This document shows positions 1 to 8,540 of a stretch of DNA of 64,000 nt, one piece after another (the first letter of the stretch is position 1; every line of letters starts with the position of its first letter). The position numbers and the translations under genes were made by a program. Source of the stretch: Rhodobacter sp. CZR27 (lineage in GTDB: Bacteria; Pseudomonadota; Alphaproteobacteria; Rhodobacterales; Rhodobacteraceae); the NCBI RefSeq assembly GCF_002407205.1, contig NZ_CP023548.1, positions 334,501 to 398,500 of the forward strand, given 5' to 3'. The notes beneath the pieces are model-generated. The model was not told the DNA's origin. It saw nothing but the letters and a program-made list of their open reading frames with translations, and did not search any database.

Positions 1-2091
1 AACGCGGTGGTGAACTGGGACCCCGTGGACATGACGGTGCTTGCGAACGAGCAGGTGATCGACGGCAAGGGCTGGCGCTCGGGTGCGCCGGTCGAGCGGC
101 GGGAGCTGACGCAGTGGTTCTTCCGGATCTCGGACTATGCCGGGGAACTGCTGGAGGCGCTGGACACGCTGAAGGACTGGCCCGAGAAGGTGCGGCTGAT
201 GCAGGCCAACTGGATCGGCAAGTCGCGCGGTCTGCAATTCGCCTTCTCGACCGTCGGCGCGCCCGAGGGATTCGACCGGCTGGAGGTCTATACGACGCGG
301 CCCGACACGCTGATGGGCGCATCCTTCGCGGCGATCTCGCCGGATCATCCGCTGGCCAGGCATCTGGAGCGGCACAACCCGGAGGTGGCCGAGTTCGTGG
401 CCGAGTGCCGGCGCGTCGGCACCTCGGAGGAGGCGCTGGAGAAGGCGGAGAAGAAGGGCCTCGATACCGGCATCCGTGTGCGCCATCCCTTTGACACGGC
501 GTGGGAACTGCCGGTCTACATCGCGAACTTCATCCTGATGGATTATGGCACCGGGGCGATCTTCGGCTGCCCGGCGCATGACCAGCGCGACTTCGAGTTC
601 GCCTCGAAATACGGCCTGCCGATCCCGCCGGTCTTCGTCGCCGAGGGTACCGAGGAGGCGCCGCTGGCGGAAGCCTTCGTGCCGATGAAGTCCGAACGCG
701 TGCGCTATGTCCGCGGCTTTGCGGGTGCCGAGGTGCAGACCGGCGACGAGGGTGTCGCCGCTGCCATCGAGTTCTGCGAATCGCAGGGCGTGGGCCGGGG
801 CGTGACCAACTACCGCCTGCGCGACTGGGGCATCAGCCGCCAGCGCTACTGGGGCTGCCCGATCCCGGTGATCCATTGCGAGACCTGCGGCGTGGTCCCG
901 GAAGCCAAGGAGAACCTGCCCGTCCGCCTGCCGGACGACGTGACCTTCGACGTGCCGGGCAACCCGCTCGACCGCCATCCGACGTGGCGCGACTGCACCT
1001 GCCCGAAATGCGGCGCGAAGGCCCGGCGCGAGACCGACACGATGGACACGTTCGTGGACTCGTCGTGGTATTACGCCCGCTTCACGGCGCCTCATGCGGC
1101 GACGCCGACCGATGCCGAGGAAGCCGACTACTGGATGAACGTCGACCAGTATATCGGTGGCATCGAGCATGCGATCCTGCACCTGCTCTATTCCCGCTTC
1201 TTCGCGCGGGCGATGCAGAAGACCGGCCACCTGCCCGCCAAGGCGATCGAGCCGTTCAACGCGCTGTTCACGCAAGGGATGGTGACGCACGAGATCTACA
1301 TGACCCGCGACGCGGCGGGCCGCCCGGTCTATCACCTGCCCGAGGACGTGACCGAGGGGAAACTGGCGGACGGCACTCCGGTCGAGATCATCCCCTCGGC
1401 CAAGATGTCGAAATCGAAGAAGAACGTCGTCGATCCGATGAACATCATCGCCCAGTTCGGTGCCGACACGGCGCGCTGGTTCGTGATGTCGGACAGCCCG
1501 CCCGAGCGCGACGTCGAATGGACGGCCTCGGGCGCCGAGGCGGCGTTCAAGCATCTGGGCCGCGTCTGGCGGCTGGCCGACGAGATCAGCCGCGCCGACG
1601 CTGCCGCCAATGCCGAGGATGCGGCGCTGGACAAGGCCACCGCCAAGGCCATTGCCGAGGTCACGCAGGGGATCGAGGGCTTTGCCTTCAACAAGGCCAT
1701 CGCCAAGCTTTACGAATTCACCAACACGCTCTCGCGCTCGGCTGCGGGGGCTGAGGCGAAGAAGCGCGCGATGCGCATCATGGCGCAGCTGATGTCGCCG
1801 ATGGTGCCGCATCTGGCCGAGGAGGTCTGGGCCATGCTCGGCGGCGAGGGGCTGGTGGCCCGGGCGCCCTGGCCCAAGGCCGACCCTGCGCTTCTGGTCG
1901 ATGATACGGTGACCCTTCCGATCCAGGTGAACGGCAAGCGCCGGGCCGAGATCACGGTGCCGAAGGACATGGCCGCATCCGAGGTTGAAAAGCTGGTGCT
2001 GGCAGACGAAGCTGTGCAGCGCGCGCTGTCGGGCGGTGCGCCGAAGAAGCTGATCGTCGTGCCGGGCCGCATCGTCAATGTCGTCATCTGA
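1..2091 (+). CDS. leuS: Leucine--tRNA ligase, C-terminal part (5' end outside window)
   Basis: Charges tRNA-Leu with leucine in the cytoplasm. The reading frame is open from base 1, so the gene starts upstream of the window; 696 residues are present of the roughly 850 usual for the family. Visible parts are the CP1 editing domain, with the threonine-rich TTRPDT peptide near residue 98 and the [12 protein letters not shown] loop, a Cys-pair zinc-ribbon-like insert (CETCG...CPKCG), the class I KMSKS signature at residue 468, and the anticodon-binding and C-terminal domains. The HIGH motif lies before the window. The last 14 bases overlap the next gene, lptE, indicating co-transcription and probably translational coupling. 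Identification is very secure. Confidence 0.97.
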   Translation, partial: NAVVNWDPVDMTVLANEQVIDGKGWRSGAPVERRELTQWFFRISDYAGELLEALDTLKDWPEKVRLMQANWIGKSRGLQFAFSTVGAPEGFDRLEVYTTRPDTLMGASFAAISPDHPLARHLERHNPEVAEFVAECRRVGTSEEALEKAEKKGLDTGIRVRHPFDTAWELPVYIANFILMDYGTGAIFGCPAHDQRDFEFASKYGLPIPPVFVAEGTEEAPLAEAFVPMKSERVRYVRGFAGAEVQTGDEGVAAAIEFCESQGVGRGVTNYRLRDWGISRQRYWGCPIPVIHCETCGVVPEAKENLPVRLPDDVTFDVPGNPLDRHPTWRDCTCPKCGAKARRETDTMDTFVDSSWYYARFTAPHAATPTDAEEADYWMNVDQYIGGIEHAILHLLYSRFFARAMQKTGHLPAKAIEPFNALFTQGMVTHEIYMTRDAAGRPVYHLPEDVTEGKLADGTPVEIIPSAKMSKSKKNVVDPMNIIAQFGADTARWFVMSDSPPERDVEWTASGAEAAFKHLGRVWRLADEISRADAAANAEDAALDKATAKAIAEVTQGIEGFAFNKAIAKLYEFTNTLSRSAAGAEAKKRAMRIMAQLMSPMVPHLAEEVWAMLGGEGLVARAPWPKADPALLVDDTVTLPIQVNGKRRAEITVPKDMAASEVEKLVLADEAVQRALSGGAPKKLIVVPGRIVNVVI

Positions 2092-2566
2092 CCGCCGCGC
2101 CTTCCTTCTTGCCACGCTGGCCCTTGCCGGCTGCGGCTTCCGTCCGGCCTATGCGCCGGGCGGCCCGGCCGAGACGCTGCAGGGCGCGATCCGGGTGGAC
2201 GACCCGACCGACAAGAACGGCTTCGACCTGGTGGAGCGGCTGGAGGAGCGTCTCGGCCGCCCCGAGGCGCCGCGCTTCGACCTGCACTACCGGATCAGCA
2301 CCGACATCGACAGCGTCGGCATCACCTCCGACAACTCGATCACCCGCTACAACCTGAGCGGCCGGATCGACTTCACCGTCGAGGACCGCACGACGGGCAA
2401 GACGGTGGACAGCGGCACCGTCACGAACTTCACCTCGTGGTCGGCGACAGGCTCCACCGTCGCGGCACTGGTCGCCGAACAGGACGCCTCCTACCGGCTG
2501 ATGCGGATCCTCGCCGACCAGATCGTGACCCAGCTCATCGCCACGTCGGGGCGCTGGCTCGGATGA
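2078..2566 (+). CDS. lptE: LPS-assembly lipoprotein LptE-like
   Basis: Predicted partner and plug of the LptD outer-membrane translocon that inserts lipopolysaccharide into the outer leaflet. The 162-residue product has a short N-terminal signal ending in a lipobox (LALAGCGF; Cys about residue 19), so it should be lipidated and sorted to the outer membrane, followed by a small alpha/beta domain of LptE size. The ATG at 2078 lies inside the end of leuS, and the stop overlaps the holA start as ATGA. The order leuS-lptE-holA is conserved in many proteobacteria and supports the call, because LptE sequence itself is poorly conserved. Confidence 0.85.
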   Translation: MSSSDRRAFLLATLALAGCGFRPAYAPGGPAETLQGAIRVDDPTDKNGFDLVERLEERLGRPEAPRFDLHYRISTDIDSVGITSDNSITRYNLSGRIDFTVEDRTTGKTVDSGTVTNFTSWSATGSTVAALVAEQDASYRLMRILADQIVTQLIATSGRWLG

Positions 2567-3555
2567 TCCTGAAGGGCGCCGAGGCCGCGCGCTATCTGGC
2601 CCGGCCCGATCCGTCCCGCGCCGGCCTTCTGATCTTCGGGCAGGATGCGATGCGGGTCGCGCTCAAGCGTCAGGAGGCGATCGCCGCGCTGATCGGTCCC
2701 GAAGGCGCGGCCGAGATGCGGCTGTCACGCCTTCCCGCCGCCGAGTTGCGGCGCGATCCGGCCGCGCTTTTGGACGCCATGACGGCGAAAGGCTTTTTCG
2801 CGGGGCCGCGTGCCGTTCTGGTGGACGAGGCCGGCGACGGTCTGGCGGAGCTTGTGGGCCACGCCCTGAAGGCTTGGCGGCCGGGCGATGCGCAGCTTGT
2901 GGTGACCGCGGGCGGCCTGACGGGCAAGTCCGCGCTGAAGAAGCTGTTCGAAGCGCATCCCAACGCAGTCTGCATCGGCCTCTATGACGACCCGCCCACC
3001 CGCGACGAGATCGAGGCGATGCTGCGACAGGCGGGCCTCGGTGCGCTGGAGCCTGCGGCAACCGCGGCACTCTCGGCGTTGTCGCGCGAGATCGATCCCG
3101 GCGACCTGCGCCAGACCGTCGAGAAGCTTGCGCTCTACAAGCTGGGCGATCCGGCGCCGCTGTCCGCGGCCGAGGTCGCAGCCCTTGCCCCGGCCTCGAT
3201 CGAGGCGGGAGTGGATGACCTGCTGCATGCCGTGGCCGAGGGGCGGCGGGCCGAGGTCGCGCCGCTGCTGCGGCGGCTCGAGGCGCAGGGCGTGAATGCG
3301 GTCACGCTCTGCATCGGCGCGCTCCGCCACTTCCGCAACCTGCACCGGATCGCGACGGGGGCGGAGGCGGGGCGGCCCACCTACAACCCGCGGCGCGAGC
3401 AGATGCAACGCCAGTCGCAGCGGTGGGGGGTGCAGCGGCTGGAGGAGGCGCTTCGGCTGCTGGTGGAGACCGACCTGACGCTGCGGTCGACAAGCCGGGC
3501 CCCGGCCATGGCCGTGATGGAGCGCGCGCTGATCCGTCTGTGCAACCACCGCTGA
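2563..3555 (+). CDS. holA: DNA polymerase III delta subunit
   Basis: Clamp-loader subunit that opens the beta sliding clamp during replication. The 330-residue length and sequence, including FFAGPRAVLVDEAGDG and a C-terminal region with RQSQRWG and a family-typical ending, match the delta family. The ATG at 2563 overlaps the lptE stop in an ATGA arrangement; the open frame extends further upstream into lptE, but this start is preferred because of the coupling and the usual N-terminal sequence. It is the last gene of the leuS-lptE-holA unit. Confidence 0.93.
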   Translation: MILKGAEAARYLARPDPSRAGLLIFGQDAMRVALKRQEAIAALIGPEGAAEMRLSRLPAAELRRDPAALLDAMTAKGFFAGPRAVLVDEAGDGLAELVGHALKAWRPGDAQLVVTAGGLTGKSALKKLFEAHPNAVCIGLYDDPPTRDEIEAMLRQAGLGALEPAATAALSALSREIDPGDLRQTVEKLALYKLGDPAPLSAAEVAALAPASIEAGVDDLLHAVAEGRRAEVAPLLRRLEAQGVNAVTLCIGALRHFRNLHRIATGAEAGRPTYNPRREQMQRQSQRWGVQRLEEALRLLVETDLTLRSTSRAPAMAVMERALIRLCNHR

Positions 3556-3661
3556 CAGGCCGCCCGGGCTTGGCCCGAGCAATTTCCGCTACAGGGGGTG
3601 ATCCCGAAGGCGGAACGTGCTAGATCCGGTATGAGGCAGAACAAGAAACTTGGAGCAGACC

Positions 3662-4363
3662 ATGAACAGGCTTTCCGTGCTCGCCCTCGCGGCGGCCGTG
3701 GCCGCGACTCCGGCCATCGCCGAGATGACGGGCGCCACAGTGGATTTCGGCCATTCCGCCTTTACCGAGGACAGCGACATCGCCAAGACGAGCCTCGGCG
3801 GGTCGGTCGATTTCGCCTTCGGGCCAAGCTTCGGCGTGCAGGGCGATCTGGGCTACAGCAGGCTGCACGGCATCGAGGACGACGCGACGTCGGGCGCGCT
3901 GCACGGGCTTTTCTATGTGAATCCCGAGACGGCCCTTGGCATCTTTTACGGCATCGAGGATGTCGCCGGCGACAGCGTGGATTTCTACGGCTTCGAGGTC
4001 GGCCAGCGCAGCGACACCTTCGACGTCGAAGCCCATGTCGGCCGCGCGGACAATTCGGGGCTCACCGGCTCGATGATGGGGCTGGAGGGAAGCGTCCTGC
4101 TTTCCGGCAGCTTCGGGCTGGGCGGCAAGATCCAGCACCTCGACATCGAGGGGCTGGATACCACGCGGTTCGGCCTGACCGGCGACTACACGCTGCCGAA
4201 CGGTCTGGCGCTGACGGCCGAGGTCGGCGCGCTGGATGCGGACGATCTGGGCCTCGATGGTTCCGAGCCTTATGTCGGGATCGGCGCGCGCTTCGACTTC
4301 GGCCCGAACCGCGGCACCATGTTCAGCCGGCGCAGCCTGCTTTCGGTGACCCCGGGGCTCTAG
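3662..4363 (+). CDS. Small outer-membrane beta-barrel protein (putative)
   Basis: A 233-residue exported protein of unknown specific role. It has a classical signal peptide (Lys/Arg start, Ala-rich core, cleavage after AIA near residue 20), then alternating hydrophobic/polar strands rich in Gly and Asp, and ends in a strand with aromatic residues before a short tail. This resembles an eight-strand barrel or a shortened porin. The ATG at 3662 is chosen over the in-frame TTG at 3650 because GGAG lies at 3652-3655. It stands alone downstream of holA, and its 3' end overlaps the convergent flavoprotein gene by 41 bases. No motif shows a transport substrate. Confidence 0.7.
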   Translation: MNRLSVLALAAAVAATPAIAEMTGATVDFGHSAFTEDSDIAKTSLGGSVDFAFGPSFGVQGDLGYSRLHGIEDDATSGALHGLFYVNPETALGIFYGIEDVAGDSVDFYGFEVGQRSDTFDVEAHVGRADNSGLTGSMMGLEGSVLLSGSFGLGGKIQHLDIEGLDTTRFGLTGDYTLPNGLALTAEVGALDADDLGLDGSEPYVGIGARFDFGPNRGTMFSRRSLLSVTPGL

Positions 4364-5516
4364 CGGCGGCGCGGCCCGCGTGACGGCCGGTGGCGAGGCA
4401 GGCGGTCAGCAGGTAGCCTCCGGTCGGGGCCTCCCAGTCGAGCATCTCGCCGCAGGCGAAGATGCCCGGCAGGGCCCGCAGTTCCAGATCGCCGGTCAGG
4501 CTGTCCCGCGTGATGCCGCCGGCGGTCGAGATCGCCTCGTCGAGCGGGCGCGGGCCTGCGAGCGGCACCGCCAGCGCCTTGAGCAGCCGGGCCAGCGCCT
4601 CGCCCTGCGGCAGGGGGCGGGCGAACTCCTGCACCAGCGCCGCCGCGGCCGGCGAGAGGCCCAGCTTGCGCAGCCGGTTGGCGATGCTCTCGCCCGCCCG
4701 CAGCTTTGCGATCCGGGTGGCGAGGTCCTGCGTCGAAAGGTCGGGCAGCAGGTCCAGCGTCAGGGGCGCGCCCTCCCTCAGGAGACGGGACAGGGCATAG
4801 ACCCCGCCGCCCTCGATCCCACGCGCCGAGATGACGAACTCGCCACGCTCGCGCCGGTCGCCCGCCATCAGCGCGCAGCCCTTCACCGGCGCGCCGAAGT
4901 GTCGGGCCATGTGCGGGCTCCAGTCGACGAGAAAACCCATGTTGGCCGGCCGGAACGGCGCGATGCCGACGCCCCGCGCCGCGAGCCATTCCGCCCATGC
5001 GCCATCGGAGCCGAGGCGCGACCAGCTTGCCCCGCCCAGCGCCAGCACCGTCACCGCCGGTGTCAGCTCCACAGGGCCGTCCGGCGTGCGGAAGCGAAGG
5101 GCGCGCCCCTCGAACCCCTCCCAGCGCCAGCGGGTGCGGACCTCGACGCCCAGCGCGTTCAGCCGCACAAGCCAGGCGCGCAGCAGCGGCGAGGCCTTCA
5201 TGGCGACCGGGAAAACCCGGCCCGAGGTCCCGGTGAACACCGGCTGGCCGAGGGCGCGCGCCCAGTCCTGCACCGCCTCGGGGCCGAATTCGGCCAGCAT
5301 GGGCAGGAGCCAGTCCGCCGCCTCGCCATAATGCGCCATGAACCCGGACAGCGGCTCGTCCTTGGTCAGGTTCAGGCCCGACTTGCCTGCCATGAGGAGC
5401 TTGCGCCCGAGGCTCGGCTTGCCATCGCAGAGCAGGACACGACGCCCCGCGCGGGCAAGCTCCTCGGCGGCCATCAGCCCCGCGGGTCCACCCCCGATTA
5501 CCACTGCGTCGATCAT
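4323..5516 (-). CDS. NAD(P)/FAD-dependent oxidoreductase, HI0933/BaiN-like flavoprotein
   Basis: A 397-residue cytoplasmic flavoprotein. The N-terminus has the dinucleotide-binding GGGPAGLMAAEELARAG fingerprint at about residues 8-24, followed by the KSGLNLTKDE segment typical of the HI0933 family (TIGR03862-type subgroup), a central substrate-like domain, and a C-terminal FAD-contact motif (GIFACGEMLDWEAPTGGY). The family's reaction is not well defined; relatives act on diverse redox substrates, so no specific substrate is claimed. The start is the ATG at 5516, because the longer open frame runs into the neighbouring gene in another frame. It is transcribed towards the beta-barrel gene and overlaps it tail to tail. 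Confidence 0.88.
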   Translation of the reverse strand: MIDAVVIGGGPAGLMAAEELARAGRRVLLCDGKPSLGRKLLMAGKSGLNLTKDEPLSGFMAHYGEAADWLLPMLAEFGPEAVQDWARALGQPVFTGTSGRVFPVAMKASPLLRAWLVRLNALGVEVRTRWRWEGFEGRALRFRTPDGPVELTPAVTVLALGGASWSRLGSDGAWAEWLAARGVGIAPFRPANMGFLVDWSPHMARHFGAPVKGCALMAGDRRERGEFVISARGIEGGGVYALSRLLREGAPLTLDLLPDLSTQDLATRIAKLRAGESIANRLRKLGLSPAAAALVQEFARPLPQGEALARLLKALAVPLAGPRPLDEAISTAGGITRDSLTGDLELRALPGIFACGEMLDWEAPTGGYLLTACLATGRHAGRAAARAPGSPKAGCAG

Positions 5517-5560
5517 CCGTGCTCCTTTCTCGCCCCGGCACGGTAGGCGAGGCGGCCGGC

Positions 5561-5590
5561 AAAGGAAATGCCCGCCCCGAGGGGGCGGGC
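5561..5590 (-). terminator. Rho-independent terminator of the GH16-like gene
   Basis: A perfect 9-base-pair stem (5570-5578 with 5582-5590) with a 3-base loop lies 46 bases past the minus-strand stop at 5636. On the minus strand it is followed by ATTTCCTTT, a modest T-rich tail. Confidence 0.7.
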
Positions 5591-5635
5591 AACAGCCGGA
5601 ACGGGGGCCCCGGCCGAAGCCGGACCGGACCGGAC

Positions 5636-8050
5636 TCAGAACGTCGGGTCGGGCGCGATCTTCCGGTTCATCCAGGGACGTGCCTCGGTGAAGGGAACCA
5701 GGGCCGCCGCAGTGGTCTCGTGCTTGGTCGCGCCGTAGATGTACATGTCGCCCGAGCCGTCGCTGTAGGGGTAGGTGCTCGGATTGGCGAACTTCGCCGC
5801 GACGTCGAACATCGGATAGAGCGACCAGTTCGCGTCCCAGTTCTCGTGTCGCGCGATGTTCGGGCAGCAGAACACCTCGACGCCGTCGATGAAGCTGTAG
5901 ATCCAGTCGCGGTCGACGTAGGCGGCGTAGTCGTGGATCTCGGTATAGGCGTCGAAGGTGCTGAAGCCGAGCTTGTTCAGGTCGAACTTCAGCGGGTGGC
6001 GGTTCATCACCGTGAGCGAGCCGAAGGGGCCGGAATGCGCCGTGGAGGTGGACCACGATCCGTCCGGCCAGCTGCCGTAGATCCCGTTGAAGTGCTCGAA
6101 GATGTCGAACTCGGGCGGCCAGCCGTCGCCCAGCAGCCAGAACGCCGGCCAGGAGTACATCCGGCTCGAGGTCATGCACCGCGCCGACCAGACGCCGGTC
6201 TTGCCGCGCCAGGCGGGCAGGCGCTGCGCGACGAGGGCGCTGGCCTGATGGTAGAACAGCCGCGTGTCCTGGAAGACATGCGGTGCAACCAGCCGCTCGG
6301 AGCGCAGGCGCACGAACGGCCGGCCCTGCTGGTCGGTGCCCTTCATGTGCGGCGTCTGCGCGACCCCCGGGAAGGCGTCGTCGTTGAGGTAGAGCCCGAC
6401 CTCGCCGTTACCGTCCTGGGTGTAGCCATGCGACAGGCGCGACATCCAGCACGGCGTGCCGGAGGAGGCATTTCCGACATAGCCGCTGTCCGACCAGATG
6501 ATGCCGGCGGGATCGAGCGAAACCGTCGGCGCGCCGGTAAAGGTCAGCTGCATCGGCGGACGGTGGTGGGGCATGACGGCGGGCAGGGCATTGACCGCGC
6601 CCTCCTTGACCTCGACGTAGCCGGTGATCGGGCTGGCCGTCGCCCATCCGCCCATGTCGGTGTGGAAGGCGATGCTGAACCGGTTGCCGGCCGCGCGACC
6701 GTATTGCATGTCGATCGTGACCCAGAGATCGCGGTCGTCCCCCGGGCGCCATGCGCACCAGTAGGGCCCGACCCAGAGCTCCTGGTTGCTGCCGACGTTC
6801 ACGTTGCCCCCCGTCACGTTCGACACCCACGGGCGCAGGTAGGCGGTCGCCTTGATGTCCGAACTGGCCGAGACCCGGACATGGGCATAGCGGCTGCCCG
6901 GCGCCACGTAGACGGTCCTGCTGGCCTGGTCGTCGAAGGCTATGACCGGCATCGGCAGCGTGCCGATCCTTTCCCAGGGCTTCGGCTCCGCCGTCGCGGG
7001 CGGCACCGTCGTCTCGGGCGGCACCGAGGGGGCGGGCGGCTCCGCTGTCGTGACCGTGACCGGCGCCGGTGCGGCAGAGGCCCCGTCCAGAGCCCAGGAG
7101 AACTGCTGCACCTTGACCGTCGTGGCGGTGGAGGCACCGCAGCCCGCGGTGACGCCGCAGCGGCCGGCGGTGACGATCGGGCTGCCGTCGGTCACGGTGC
7201 CGGTCCATGCGGCGGGCTCGTTCTCGCTCGCAGGCCAGGCCTTCCACGACAGCGTCGGTCCGCTCAGCCGCATGCGCAGCCAGTAGTCGCCGGCCGCGGC
7301 ACGTGGGAAGGCCAGGTTCGACAGGATGGTGGCGGTGCCTGCGTTGAAGCGGACCACCTGCATGGACGGCCCGGAACCGTTGTTGTTGAACATCACCCGG
7401 TAGCCGCTTTCGCTCGTGGCGGCACCGGATGCCCGCATCGCCAGGCCGCCATAGCCGCCGGCATCGGCGAAGCCGAACAGCGCCAGCGTCTCGACGTCGG
7501 TGGCAGTGTCGAGGGCGTCACAGGACAGCAGCGTCCGCGACGTGTTGGCGGGCTGCGAGCGGATGGCGCCCCCGGTCTCGATCCAGTCGAGCGGATGCCA
7601 GCCCTGCGTCCAGCCGACGGGCGCCGCGGCCGTCTCGTCGTCGAACAGGTCGGCCGTCACCGGCGCACCGCCCCCCTCGAGCTTCGTCAGACGCGACAGA
7701 GCCTCGGTCAGGCGCGTGCCGAGGCTGCCCATCTCGCTCTGCACCGTGTCCAGCCGCTCGCACAGCGCCGCATCCCCGGCTGTCGAACTCGCGCTGAGCG
7801 AATCGATGCGGCCGGCAAGGGCGGTGTCGCTGCACTGGCTGGTGTCCGCCACGGCGGGCAGCGCCGATTCCAGCGCCGCGAGACGCGCAAGCAGGGCTGC
7901 GCTCTCTTCCGCCGCATGGTCCTCGAGGGACAGCAGTTCCGCCTTCACCGCATCGATGCGCGTCGCAAGGTCGGTCGCCTGCCCCTCGATGTTCGCCACC
8001 TGCGTGGACAGGGCATCGAGGAGCGGTGTGATATCTGGGTCAATGGCCAT
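5636..8050 (-). CDS. Large mosaic protein with coiled coil, concanavalin-like domain and GH16-like C-terminus
   Basis: An 804-residue protein. Residues 1-150 are helical and heptad-like (repeated Ala/Leu/Asp/Glu); residues about 160-360 form a beta-rich LamG/concanavalin-like region; a Pro/Thr/Val linker follows; residues about 410-804 are beta-rich and contain WPAFWLLGDGWPPEFDIFEHFNG-type sequence. The EFDIFE segment (E647, D649, E652) fits the catalytic EXDXXE signature of glycoside hydrolase family 16, so it may cleave a beta-glucan or galactan-type polysaccharide. No signal peptide is visible, so export would need a type I or phage-like route. The ATG at 8050 is preferred, with AGAGGAA just upstream. 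It lies next to tRNA-Arg and has no obvious partner genes. The hydrolase fold is fairly secure; the substrate is unknown. Confidence 0.72.
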   Translation of the reverse strand: MAIDPDITPLLDALSTQVANIEGQATDLATRIDAVKAELLSLEDHAAEESAALLARLAALESALPAVADTSQCSDTALAGRIDSLSASSTAGDAALCERLDTVQSEMGSLGTRLTEALSRLTKLEGGGAPVTADLFDDETAAAPVGWTQGWHPLDWIETGGAIRSQPANTSRTLLSCDALDTATDVETLALFGFADAGGYGGLAMRASGAATSESGYRVMFNNNGSGPSMQVVRFNAGTATILSNLAFPRAAAGDYWLRMRLSGPTLSWKAWPASENEPAAWTGTVTDGSPIVTAGRCGVTAGCGASTATTVKVQQFSWALDGASAAPAPVTVTTAEPPAPSVPPETTVPPATAEPKPWERIGTLPMPVIAFDDQASRTVYVAPGSRYAHVRVSASSDIKATAYLRPWVSNVTGGNVNVGSNQELWVGPYWCAWRPGDDRDLWVTIDMQYGRAAGNRFSIAFHTDMGGWATASPITGYVEVKEGAVNALPAVMPHHRPPMQLTFTGAPTVSLDPAGIIWSDSGYVGNASSGTPCWMSRLSHGYTQDGNGEVGLYLNDDAFPGVAQTPHMKGTDQQGRPFVRLRSERLVAPHVFQDTRLFYHQASALVAQRLPAWRGKTGVWSARCMTSSRMYSWPAFWLLGDGWPPEFDIFEHFNGIYGSWPDGSWSTSTAHSGPFGSLTVMNRHPLKFDLNKLGFSTFDAYTEIHDYAAYVDRDWIYSFIDGVEVFCCPNIARHENWDANWSLYPMFDVAAKFANPSTYPYSDGSGDMYIYGATKHETTAAALVPFTEARPWMNRKIAPDPTF

Positions 8051-8168
8051 AGCGGTTCCTCTGATGGAGGAAGGGCCGCCAGCGGCGGCGCCCTCCGTCA
8101 GACGGTCATCGCCGCGAGGGGTTGAGATCCGGCAATCGCACCGCGCGCTGCCAGTCACGGGCGGCGGG

Positions 8169-8244
8169 TGGTGACCCCGGCAGGACTTGAACCTGCAACC
8201 TATCCCTTAGGAGGGGATCGCTCTATCCGTTGAGCTACGGGGCC
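8169..8244 (-). tRNA. tRNA-Arg (anticodon CCT)
   Basis: Read on the minus strand it folds as a complete 76-base cloverleaf: 7-bp acceptor stem (one G-T pair), D stem GCTC/GAGC, anticodon stem ATCCC/GGGAT around loop CTCCTAA (anticodon CCT at positions 34-36), T stem GCAGG/CCTGC with loop TTCAAGT, discriminator A and an encoded CCA. It decodes the AGG codon, which should be rare in such a GC-rich genome. Confidence 0.97.
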
Positions 8245-8265
8245 GGCAGCCGGCGGGCCTGCCCC

Positions 8266-8294
8266 TTAATGCGGCCAATTCGCGACTGTTGCAA
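8266..8294 (-). promoter_or_regulatory. Promoter of tRNA-Arg
   Basis: On the minus strand TTGCAA (8294-8289) and CATTAA (8271-8266) are separated by exactly 17 bases and lie about 22 bases before the mature tRNA 5' end. This fits a sigma-70 type promoter. Confidence 0.6.
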
Positions 8295-8347
8295 GACGCG
8301 ACGCTCATCGTGGCGGAAGCGGGGAAAGGAGGCCTGAGGAGGAGAGC

Positions 8348-8380
8348 TGGGGGAGTGACTCTTGGCCCACCACTCCCCCA
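8348..8380. repeat. Perfect 10-bp inverted repeat (stem-loop)
   Basis: TGGGGGAGTG at 8348-8357 is exactly complementary to CACTCCCCCA at 8371-8380, with a 13-base loop. It lies in the 296-base gap between tRNA-Arg and the LacI-type gene, with no T tract on either side, so it is not a standard terminator. It could be a protein-binding site or a remnant of an element. Confidence 0.6.
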
Positions 8381-8448
8381 TGGGTCCGTTGCGTCAGACT
8401 TGGAGAGCTTGCACGACGCGCAGGATACCGTCAGCCGCAGGATCGGCC

Positions 8449-8460
8449 GTTATCGCTAAC
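8449..8460 (+). promoter_or_regulatory. GntR/LacI-type operator 1
   Basis: GTTATCGCTAAC is an inverted repeat GTTA-N4-TAAC with a central CG, matching the known shape of operators bound by gluconate-type LacI repressors. It lies 92 bases before the repressor start at 8541, upstream of the putative promoter. Confidence 0.55.
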
Positions 8461-8478
8461 ATGCCACAGGGAGAGGCC

Positions 8479-8507
8479 TTGGACAAGCCCCCCTTTGACG
8501 CTAACAA
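8479..8507 (+). promoter_or_regulatory. Promoter of the LacI-type gene with overlapping operator 2
   Basis: TTGGAC (8479-8484), a 17-base spacer and TAACAA (8502-8507) form a plausible sigma-70 promoter. TTTGACGCTAAC at 8494-8505 repeats 10 of 12 bases of operator 1 and covers most of the -10 box, so a bound repressor would block polymerase. The operator centres are 45 bases apart. Confidence 0.5.
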
Positions 8508-8540
8508 GAAAACGTAAGGTCTTTGCAAGAGAGATGTTTC

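Noticed and set aside
3561..3580. CGGGC-TTG-GCCCG stem after holA as a terminator
   Set aside because: Only five base pairs and no T tract; too weak to list.
5519..8125. Long plus-strand open frame (868 codons) opposite the GH16-like gene
   Set aside because: It is Arg/Gly/His-rich with no recognisable domain, and the minus-strand frame has clear protein-like domains and a good ribosome-binding site; it is a GC-driven shadow.
8169..8540. Integrated element at tRNA-Arg
   Set aside because: No integrase, no duplicated tRNA 3' end and no phage genes were seen nearby; the GH16-like gene alone is not enough evidence.
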